From Burkholderia ubonensis (GTDB lineage Bacteria; Pseudomonadota; Gammaproteobacteria; Burkholderiales; Burkholderiaceae), in assembly GCF_902833085.1 (NCBI RefSeq), contig NZ_CADFEB010000011.1, forward strand, positions 62,001 to 126,000: a DNA stretch of 64,000 nt. The letters run 5' to 3'. Shown here in pieces: positions 57,912 to 64,000 of the stretch. The position numbers and the translations under genes were made by a program. The first letter of the stretch is position 1. The number at the start of each line of letters is the position of its first letter. The notes beneath the pieces are model-generated. The model was not told where the DNA came from and did no database searches. It saw only the letters and a list, made by a program, of their open reading frames with translations.

Positions 57912-59093
57912 ATGGCCGCACCGAATCCGTCAACCGGACAGCACCGTCCGCCCCCTTCCGCACGCGGCATCGCCGTCGTCGTCGCGGCGATCCAGTTCAC
58001 CAACGCGCTCGAATACATGGCCGTCAGCCCGCTGTTCCGGCGGATGGCGCCCGACTTCGGCGTACCCGACTCATACGCAGGCTATGTCACGGGCGTCTAT
58101 ACGCTGACGGCGATCCTGTCGGGGCTCGCCGCGTATTTCCGGATGAACCGCCATGATCCGCGACGCACGCTGCTCGTCACGCTGGCGACGCTCGCCGTGA
58201 CGACGCTCGCCATCGCCGAAACGCACAGCTTCGCATGGCTGCTCGTGCTGCGCGCGCTGGCCGGCATCGCCGGCGGCATCACGATGGGCTGCGCGTTCGG
58301 CGTGCTGCTGGCCTGCGCGTCCGCCGCCGAGCGGCCGCGCCTGCTCGCGACGGTCGTCGCGTCGTTTTCGCTCGTCAGCATCATCGGCATCCCGATGGTG
58401 CTGCAGGCGGCCGAACGGGCCGGCTGGCCGGCGGCGTTCCGGCTGATCGCCGCCTGCTGCGCCGGCTGTGCGCTCGTCGCGGCGACGAGGATACCCGCGA
58501 TCGCGCCGCCGGCCGGCCGGCCGCGCACGCTCGACCTCGACGCCGGGACGATCCTGCATGCCGCCGCGAACGCCGTCTCGCAATTGCCGTCGCTGCTGAT
58601 CGTGCCCGTGCTGGCGCCGCTGCTCGCGCTGCTGTCCGCCGATCCGGGCAGCCTGCCGCGGCTCTTCTTCGCGGGCGGCGTCGCCGGCTTCGTCGCATCG
58701 CATGCGGCCGGGCGCCTCGCGCGCCGGCTCGGCGAACGGCGGCTCGCGTGGCTCGCAACGGCCGCTATCGCGATCGACATCGTGCTGCTGATGTGTCACG
58801 CGGTCGGCGCAGAGGGCTTCATGATCGCGTTCATGGCATCGACCTACGTGCGCCTCGTCGCGACGTCGAGCGTGAGCGCGGCCTTTCCCGCGCCGGAGCG
58901 CCGCGCCGGGTTCAGCGCGCTGCAAACGGCGGCGACCCATCTCGGCACGACCGTTGCGTTCGCGCTGAGTGCGTGGCTGCTCGGCGGCCAGACGGTCACG
59001 CTCGCCGGCATCGCGCCGCTGCTGTGGGCGAGCCTGATCGGCGCGCTGGCATTGCCGGTCTATCTCCGGCTGCTGCGTGGCGGACGCGCATGA
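57912..59093 (+). CDS. MFS exporter, arabinose-efflux-like
   Basis: 393 aa with about twelve membrane segments. AAIQFTNALEYMAVSPLFRR and GVYTLTAILSGLAAYFRMNR are typical of YdhP/AraJ-like drug/sugar exporters; RALAGIAGGITMGCAFGVLL is the helix 4-5 region, and GFSALQTAATHLGTTVAFAL lies in helix 11. Divergent from a LysR regulator. The substrate cannot be told. Confidence 0.88.
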   Translation: MAAPNPSTGQHRPPPSARGIAVVVAAIQFTNALEYMAVSPLFRRMAPDFGVPDSYAGYVTGVYTLTAILSGLAAYFRMNRHDPRRTLLVTLATLAVTTLAIAETHSFAWLLVLRALAGIAGGITMGCAFGVLLACASAAERPRLLATVVASFSLVSIIGIPMVLQAAERAGWPAAFRLIAACCAGCALVAATRIPAIAPPAGRPRTLDLDAGTILHAAANAVSQLPSLLIVPVLAPLLALLSADPGSLPRLFFAGGVAGFVASHAAGRLARRLGERRLAWLATAAIAIDIVLLMCHAVGAEGFMIAFMASTYVRLVATSSVSAAFPAPERRAGFSALQTAATHLGTTVAFALSAWLLGGQTVTLAGIAPLLWASLIGALALPVYLRLLRGGRA

Positions 59094-59262
59094 GAGCGCA
59101 CGGCAACGGCACTCGCGGTGATGCACTGCGGCATCGCCGATGCGGAAACCGGCTTCCCATGCCTGGGGCTCGAACACCCCGCCCCGCTTCGTGACTGTGT
59201 CTTTCCCGCCGCCGAATCGAGGTCGATAATGGGGAAGTTCCCGACCCGAGAGGAGCGCAGCC

Positions 59263-60801
59263 ATGACCGAACATGCTTCGTCACCCGGCGATCCCGATCT
59301 CGCTCAAGGCGTGCCGCTGGCCGATATTCCGGACGGCGGCATGGTGGCAGGCCACGTCGGCGATGAGCCGGTCCTGCTCGTGCACCGCGCAGGCACGTGC
59401 CTTGCAGTCGGCGCGACCTGCACGCATTACGGCGCACCGCTCGCCGACGGCCTGCTGGTCGGCGACACGCTCCGCTGCCCGTGGCATCACGCGTGCTTCA
59501 GCGTCCGCACCGGCGAGGTGCTCGGCGCGCCGGCGCTGACCGACCTGACGTGCTGGCGCGTCGAGCAGCAGGACGGCAAGGTCTTCGTGCGCGACGCGCT
59601 GCCGGCCGCGCAGGCGCCGATTCCATCCGCGGCGTCGGCCGCGGCGCACCCCGAATCGGTGGTGATCGTCGGCGGCGGCGCGGCCGGCAACGCGGCGGCC
59701 AGCACGTTGCGGCGGCAAGGGTATCAGGGCCCCATTACGCTGCTGAGCGCCGATCGCGCGTTGCCGTACGACCGCCCGAACCTGTCGAAAGACTATCTCG
59801 CCGGCACCGCGCAGCCCGACTGGCTGCCGCTGCATCCTCCGACGTTCTACGCGGATCACGACATCTCGATGCACTGCGGCATGCGCGCGGTCAGTCTCGA
59901 GCCCGCCCGAAAAACCCTCTCCTTGTCGGACGGCAGTCAGATCGAGTACGGCGCGTTGCTGCTCGCCACCGGCGCCGAACCGGTGCACCTCACGGTCCCC
60001 GGCGCCACGCTGGCGCACGTCGCGGTGCTCCGCACGCTGGCCGACTGCAATGCGCTGATCGCGCAGGCTGGCGCTGCACGCCGATGCGTGGTGGTGGGCG
60101 CGAGCTTCATCGGGCTCGAAGTCGCGGCCGCGCTGCGCACGCGCGGGCTCGACGTGCACGTGGTCGCCCCCGAAGCGCGCCCGATGGAGCGAGTGCTCGG
60201 CGCGGCGCTCGGCGACATGGTCAAGGCGCTGCATGAAGCGCACGGCGTCGTGTTTCATCTGGGGGCCACGGTCGCCGCGATCGAAGTGGATCGCGTGACC
60301 TTGTCGACCGGCGTCACGCTGCCCGCCGACCTGGTCGTGACGGGAATCGGCGTGCGCCCCGACCTCACGCTCGCGCAGGAGGCGGGCCTCGCGACGGATC
60401 GCGGCGTGACGGTCGACGAATTCCTCCAGACGAGCGCGCCGGGCATCTACGCGGCGGGCGACATCGCCCGCTGGCCGGACCCGCGCACCGGCGAGCGCAT
60501 CCGCGTCGAACACTGGGTGGTCGCCGAGCGCCAGGGCGCGGCGGCCGCGCGCAACATCCTCGGCGAGCGGCAGCGCTTCGCGGCGGTGCCGTTCTTCTGG
60601 AGCCAGCACTACGACGTCGCGATCAACTACGTCGGCCACGCGGCGCAATGGGATCGCGTCGACGTCGACGGCGATCCGGCCGCGCACGACTGCACGGTCA
60701 CCTACTGGCGCGGCGGCAAGCAGCTTGCGGTTGCCACCGTCGGGCGCGACGGTGCAAGCCTCGAAGCGGAATCCGCGTTCGAGCAGGCGACGCCGGCATG
60801 A
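59263..60801 (+). CDS. Rieske ferredoxin fused to FAD/NAD(P)H reductase (AIF-like)
   Basis: 512 aa, ATG at 59263 with GAGAGGAG upstream. Residues ~10-110 are a Rieske [2Fe-2S] domain: CTHYGAPLADG and CPWHHACFSV supply the Cys-His pairs. From ~130 a ferredoxin-reductase domain follows with FAD motif VVIVGGGAAGNAAASTLRRQ, LPYDRPNLSKDYLAG, NAD motif CVVVGASFIGLEVAAALRTR and YAAGDIARWPD. This is the nitrite-reductase/AIFM3-like fusion. Electron acceptor unknown. Possibly cotranscribed with the DUF2945 and DUF488 genes. Confidence 0.9.
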   Translation: MTEHASSPGDPDLAQGVPLADIPDGGMVAGHVGDEPVLLVHRAGTCLAVGATCTHYGAPLADGLLVGDTLRCPWHHACFSVRTGEVLGAPALTDLTCWRVEQQDGKVFVRDALPAAQAPIPSAASAAAHPESVVIVGGGAAGNAAASTLRRQGYQGPITLLSADRALPYDRPNLSKDYLAGTAQPDWLPLHPPTFYADHDISMHCGMRAVSLEPARKTLSLSDGSQIEYGALLLATGAEPVHLTVPGATLAHVAVLRTLADCNALIAQAGAARRCVVVGASFIGLEVAAALRTRGLDVHVVAPEARPMERVLGAALGDMVKALHEAHGVVFHLGATVAAIEVDRVTLSTGVTLPADLVVTGIGVRPDLTLAQEAGLATDRGVTVDEFLQTSAPGIYAAGDIARWPDPRTGERIRVEHWVVAERQGAAAARNILGERQRFAAVPFFWSQHYDVAINYVGHAAQWDRVDVDGDPAAHDCTVTYWRGGKQLAVATVGRDGASLEAESAFEQATPA

Positions 60802-60832
60802 TCGCGATACGAACCACAGGAGGACGCTCACG

Positions 60833-61060
60833 ATGGCGACGACGTTCAAGCTGGGGGACCGGGTCCGCTGGAATTCCGAGGCCGGTCACGTGACGGGCAG
60901 GATCATCGCGATCCATACGCAGGATTTCGATTACAAGGGGCATCGGCATCATGCGTCGCCGGACGATCCGCAATACGAAATAAAGAGCGACCGGACCGAT
61001 CACGTCGCCGCGCATCGGGGCCGCGCGCTCACGCTCGTCGCCGGCGAGGACGACGCATGA
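60833..61060 (+). CDS. DUF2945 (HVA1/TUDOR-like) protein
   Basis: 75 aa, ATG at 60833 with AGGAGG upstream. It matches the DUF2945 pattern: KLGDRVRWNSEAGHVTGRII, then YKGHRHHASPDDPQYEIKSD and VAAHRGRALTLV. These small basic proteins have an SH3/Tudor-like fold; function unknown in bacteria. The stop overlaps the DUF488 start by 4 nt. Confidence 0.88.
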   Translation: MATTFKLGDRVRWNSEAGHVTGRIIAIHTQDFDYKGHRHHASPDDPQYEIKSDRTDHVAAHRGRALTLVAGEDDA

Positions 61061-61647
61061 AGCTCCCGTTCTTCACGGTCGGCCATTCCGACCGCTCGCT
61101 CGAAGCCTTCATCGGCCTGCTGAACGACGCCGACGTCGCGCTGCTCGCGGACGTCAGGAAGATGCCGAGGTCGCGCACCAATCCGCAGTTCAACGAAGCG
61201 ACGCTGCCGGTCGCGCTGGCGCCGTTCGACATCGCCTATGAGCACGTCGCCGCGCTCGGCGGCCTGCGCGGCCCGTCGCGGGCCGTGCCGGACGACGTCA
61301 ACGGCTTCTGGACCAACGACAGCTTCCATCGCTACGCCGATTACGCGCTGTCCGCGGCATTTCGCGTGGGCCTCGATCACCTGGTCGAACAGGGGCGTCG
61401 GCGGCGCTGCGCCGTCATGTGCGCGGAAGCCGTGTGGTGGCGCTGTCATCGGCGCATCGTCGCCGACTACCTGATCGCGCGCGGCGAGACGGTCTTCCAC
61501 ATCATCGGGCCGAACCGCATCGAGCCCGCGCGCCTCACGCCGGGCGCCGCCGTTCAACCGGACGGAACGATCGTCTATCCGCGCACCGAGGCCAACGCCG
61601 ATGCCGACATCGAAGCGCCGGACGCGGGTTCGCGCCGAACCGAGTGA
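61057..61647 (+). CDS. DUF488 protein
   Basis: 196 aa. MKLPFFTVGHSDRSLEAFIG, LLADVRKMPRSRTNPQFNEA, YEHVAALGGLRGP and CAEAVWWRCHRRIVADYLIA are the DUF488 hallmarks; the last contains the conserved Cys-Ala-Glu and CHR motif. The family is widespread, possibly a DNA- or nucleotide-related enzyme. Coupled by ATGA overlap to the DUF2945 gene. Confidence 0.9.
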   Translation: MKLPFFTVGHSDRSLEAFIGLLNDADVALLADVRKMPRSRTNPQFNEATLPVALAPFDIAYEHVAALGGLRGPSRAVPDDVNGFWTNDSFHRYADYALSAAFRVGLDHLVEQGRRRRCAVMCAEAVWWRCHRRIVADYLIARGETVFHIIGPNRIEPARLTPGAAVQPDGTIVYPRTEANADADIEAPDAGSRRTE

Positions 61648-61778
61648 ACCCGGCGCGCGTCCGGCCGCCACGGCCGGGCCTTCCGGCGTCCGCGATCCTG
61701 CATTACCATCTCGCGTCCGCCTCGCCCGGCCCCGCATCTCGCGTCCGACACCCAGGCCAACCTTCCGCTCCCGCACCG

Positions 61779-62516
61779 ATGCTCACGCTCGTCATCCTCG
61801 CCGGCCTCTGGGCCGGCCTGCAGAACTCCCTCGCCGGCGGCGGCTCGTTCGTCACGCTGCCCGCGCTGATCGTGTCGGGCCTGTCGCCGCTGTCCGCGAA
61901 CATCACGTCGACGGTCGCGCTCTTTCCCGCGCAGGTGACGACCGGCTGGGCCAGCCGCCATCATGTGCGCGGCGCGGGCCAGTTGCCGTTTCGCGCGCTA
62001 TTTCTGATCAGCATCGTCGGCGGCGCGCTCGGCGGCCTGCTGCTGCTGAAGACGCCGTCGTCGATCTTCTCGCGGCTCGTGCCGTGGCTCGTGCTGTTCG
62101 CGACGGCCGTGTTCACCTGGGGCAGCTTCCTGCGCAAGCCGAGCGAGGAGACGGTCCATCTCGGCCCCGTCACGACCGCCGTCGCGCAGTTCGCGATCGC
62201 GATCTACGGCGGCTACTTCGGCGGGGGTATCGGCTTCCTGATGATGGCGGCGCTGACGATGGCGGGCCTGTCGCCGCGTCACGCGGCCTCGACGAAGAAC
62301 GCGCTCGCGGGCGTGATGAACGCGTCGGCGGTCGTGCTGTTCCTGACCTCGCCGCACCTGCACTGGCCTGCCGCGCTCGCGCTCGGCGGCGGCGCCGTCG
62401 TCGGCGGGCTGTGCGGGTCGTGGGCGCTGCACCGCGTCAACGAGCGGGTGCTGCGGATCGGCATCGTGTGCATCGGCATCGCGCTGACCATCGGGCTGTT
62501 CGTCAGGCCGCTGTGA
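61779..62516 (+). CDS. TauE/SafE-family anion transporter
   Basis: 245 aa with about seven or eight membrane segments. LWAGLQNSLAGGGSFVTLPA and GGYFGGGIGFLMMAALTMAG are the two halves of the TauE/SafE repeat, with the conserved GGGG..P pattern. Family members export or import sulfite, sulfoacetate or other organosulfonates; the substrate is unknown. Its start ATG at 61779 lacks a strong ribosome-binding site. Confidence 0.88.
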   Translation: MLTLVILAGLWAGLQNSLAGGGSFVTLPALIVSGLSPLSANITSTVALFPAQVTTGWASRHHVRGAGQLPFRALFLISIVGGALGGLLLLKTPSSIFSRLVPWLVLFATAVFTWGSFLRKPSEETVHLGPVTTAVAQFAIAIYGGYFGGGIGFLMMAALTMAGLSPRHAASTKNALAGVMNASAVVLFLTSPHLHWPAALALGGGAVVGGLCGSWALHRVNERVLRIGIVCIGIALTIGLFVRPL

Positions 62517-62550
62517 CGGCCGCCGGCGCGTATGCCGACACCCCGCCCGT

Positions 62551-63129
62551 TCAGCCGAACGGCCGCACGCCGATCAGCCAGCCGTGCAGGAACAGCGCGA
62601 ACACGGCCCAGGCCACGAGCCCGACGGCAATGGTGACCACGTTGCGCGACGTGTTGCCCGCCGGATAGCGCACGCCGTCGCGGCGATCGCGCGCACGCGA
62701 TGCGAGGAAGTCGACCAGCGACCACGCGAAGAACGCGCCGAACAGCACGACCGCGTGCAGCGTGCCGTTCGCGAGCAGGTGCGCGACGGCCCACACCATC
62801 ACGCCGGCCAGCATCGGGTGCCCGACGAGCCCCTTGATGCGGTTGCCCGGCACGTACGCCGCCGCGATCAGCACGAACGCGAGTGCGGTCAGCACGCCGG
62901 TCAGGTGCCGCACGCCGACCGGCGGCGCCCACAGGAAGCTGGCGTCGGCGCGCGCGAGCCCGTAGCCCCAGACGATCAGCACGAAGCCGACGATCGACGC
63001 GATCGCATAGCCTCCTTTCCAGCCTCTTTCGCCGAGCCGCGCGATCGTCGCGGACCGCCAGCCGTCCGCGACGATGCGGATCGAATGCACACCAAGAAAG
63101 ATCACCAAACCAAGAATCAGGACGAGCAT
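62551..63129 (-). CDS. NnrU-type membrane protein
   Basis: 192 aa with five or six membrane segments. MLVLILGLVIFLGVHSIRIV, PVGVRHLTGVLTALAFVLIA and KGLVGHPMLAGVMVWAVAHLL (with conserved His residues), then NGTLHAVVLFGAFFAWS, match NnrU, which is linked to nitric-oxide/nitrite respiration in denitrifiers. NnrU homologues occur widely beyond denitrification. The ATG at 63129 gives the conserved N-terminus. Confidence 0.88.
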   Translation of the reverse strand: MLVLILGLVIFLGVHSIRIVADGWRSATIARLGERGWKGGYAIASIVGFVLIVWGYGLARADASFLWAPPVGVRHLTGVLTALAFVLIAAAYVPGNRIKGLVGHPMLAGVMVWAVAHLLANGTLHAVVLFGAFFAWSLVDFLASRARDRRDGVRYPAGNTSRNVVTIAVGLVAWAVFALFLHGWLIGVRPFG

Positions 63130-63260
63130 CGGCTGTCTCCGTCTGGACGTGAGTGGGGAAGCGTGCGCCAGGACAAACGCGCCGATCATAAACGCCGGGC
63201 CGGCCGTTGTGAAGCGTGCGCGCTGCGGCAAGCGAACGCACTAAACAAAGCGCAGTAAAA

Positions 63261-63647
63261 CTACCGCGCGCGCGACGCCGCCGCGCCCCGCTTCGTCTTG
63301 CGCTTCGACGGCCCCGCCAGCAACGCGGCCCGATACGCACCGCGGCACCAGTCGAACAGCGCACCCGCATCCTCGAGCACGTCGGCCGGAGTCTCGTAAT
63401 AACCCTCGAGATTGACGGTGCGCGTGCGTCCCGAATAGGAAAACGGCCCCATCCCGGCCGCGACGAAGGCGGGCCGGCTCACGTCGTCGACGCGCAGGAA
63501 CAGCGACCCGCGCGACATGAACCCGAACATCACGCCGTCGATCCGCAACGCCGCGCCGCTGAAGAATCGCGCGACCTCGACCGTGCCGAGCGCCCCGAGC
63601 TGATAGGCGATCTCCTCGCCGTGCGCCTTTTCCGCCTGCCAGCTCAC
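63261..63647 (-). CDS. TfoX N-terminal domain protein
   Basis: 128 aa from a GTG at 63647 that overlaps the upstream stop (GTGA). The TfoX/Sxy N-domain is clear: FSGAALRIDGVMFGFMSRGS, LFLRVDDVSRPAFVAAGMGP and YYETPADVLEDAGALFDWCR. The tail is basic (SKRKTKRGAAASRAR). The C-terminal TfoX domain is absent, so this is not a complete competence regulator; function unknown. Confidence 0.87.
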   Translation of the reverse strand: MSWQAEKAHGEEIAYQLGALGTVEVARFFSGAALRIDGVMFGFMSRGSLFLRVDDVSRPAFVAAGMGPFSYSGRTRTVNLEGYYETPADVLEDAGALFDWCRGAYRAALLAGPSKRKTKRGAAASRAR

Positions 63648-64000
63648 GCGCGCTCCGTGCAGCGCCGCGTCCACGCGTCGAGGTCCGCGTCGGCGAACCC
63701 GACCGCCGCCGCGCCGTCGCGAATCTGCCGCCACGTCGCGCGATCGACCGGAATGCCGTCGGCGCCGCGCGCGGCGCGGCTCGCCTCTTCCGGTTCGCCG
63801 GGCATCCGCACCGGCTCTCCGCCCGCCTGCGGCGACGCCTTCGCCCACGCGACGAACGCGTCGGCCTCGCGCTCGGCGTCGGCCGCATCGAACGCGTTCG
63901 GATCGATCAGCACCGACAGCATGCCGTTGACGATCGCGCTCGTCTTCTGCAGCGTGCCGTCGTGCGTCGTATGCCCGCCGACGAGCGCGCCGCCGAAGAT
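63644..64000 (-). CDS. Malate/L-lactate dehydrogenase family, C-terminal part (cut by window edge)
   Basis: The frame is open from the right edge (IFGGALVGGHTTHDGTLQKT) through SAIVNGMLSVLIDPNAF to the stop at 63644. The pattern, with NGMLSVLIDP followed by a helical tail and VDRATWRQIRDGAAAVGF, matches the C-terminus of the Ldh_2 family of NAD(P)-dependent malate, L-lactate or ureidoglycolate dehydrogenases. The N-terminal two thirds is outside the window. It overlaps the TfoX-N gene by 4 nt. Confidence 0.8.
   Translation of the reverse strand: MFGGALVGGHTTHDGTLQKTSAIVNGMLSVLIDPNAFDAADAEREADAFVAWAKASPQAGGEPVRMPGEPEEASRAARGADGIPVDRATWRQIRDGAAAVGFADADLDAWTRRCTERA

Noticed and set aside
1..64000. 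tRNA, rRNA, CRISPR arrays, insertion sequences and riboswitches
   Set aside because: Looked for while reading both strands; no cloverleaf-like segment with consensus arms, repeat-spacer array, transposase motif or known riboswitch core was recognised. A covariance-model scan would be decisive.

Overview
The window is high-GC DNA (roughly two thirds G+C by eye) with dense coding, short intergenic gaps, frequent ATGA/GTGA start-stop overlaps and a codon bias strongly favouring G/C third positions. Gene content (chromate and arsenic resistance, enteric-type lysR-lysA, a type 2 PHA depolymerase, NadV/NadM NAD salvage, a PuuA/PuuB-like pair, many LysR/MocR/XRE regulators) and protein sequence character point to a Burkholderia species, probably of the cepacia complex. 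The accessory mix suggests a secondary replicon, but that is inference. No tRNA, rRNA, CRISPR array, transposase or integrase was seen.

Layout. 1-3073: chromate operon on the minus strand (chrB, chrA, short ChrB-like protein, MFS exporter cut by the window edge). 3228-5380: citrate-type MFS permease and a ModA-like binding protein. 5418-8108: ars operon (arsR, arsC, ACR3, arsH). 8134-10343: LysR regulator and DctA-type symporter. 10492-14768: aldo/keto reductase, HAD phosphatase, DUF4142 protein, GNAT, lysR. 14872-16188: lysA and its terminator. 16438-18689: three-gene membrane-protein cluster of unknown role. 18661-25588: an orphan NarL/LuxR-type regulator facing a one-directional cluster of two DUF2589 paralogues, a cytoplasmic-type GH24 lysozyme, a secreted PHA depolymerase, a helical phasin-like protein and three tandem paralogues of an unrecognised family. 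26153-29698: polar amino-acid ABC transporter with a MetC-like lyase. 29786-34270: DUF3088 protein, YafY regulator with a VOC protein, EamA exporter divergent from a MocR regulator, and a second VOC protein. 34367-35727: lower-GC insert with an M35-like metalloprotease and an exported OmpA-like partner. 35812-38444: nadM-nadV NAD salvage operon. 38544-39860: SRPBCC and LprI-like proteins.

39886-46606 is a divergent module: minus strand DUF350, SPFH/SHOCT, DUF4178, a 48-aa membrane peptide and SpeD; plus strand a membrane-anchored aminopropyltransferase and a Tat-type lipoprotein flavin amine oxidase-like enzyme. It brings decarboxylated-SAM production, aminopropyl transfer and amine oxidation together with membrane-organising proteins. 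46668-48924: N-acetylmuramoyl-alanine amidase with a His-Ala repeat, LprI-like protein, and a MurI paralogue whose second catalytic Cys is Ser. 48943-52330: PuuB-like oxidase, XRE-cupin regulator and PuuA-like ligase with a palindromic operator. 52433-56872: LasA-like M23 protease, an AT-rich gap, a small secreted protein and an Agd3-like (fungal galactosaminogalactan deacetylase type) secreted enzyme. 56878-64000: LysR/MFS pair, Rieske ferredoxin-reductase fusion, DUF2945, DUF488, TauE/SafE, NnrU, TfoX-N protein and the end of a malate/lactate dehydrogenase gene cut by the window.

The strongest candidates for undescribed biology are the 39886-46606 polyamine/membrane module and the 18661-25588 DUF2589/lysozyme/PHA-depolymerase/triplicate cluster. 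Next are the low-GC protease-partner pair, the active-site-altered MurI paralogue, the bacterial Agd3-like enzyme, and promoters that predict leaderless mRNAs for three regulator genes.
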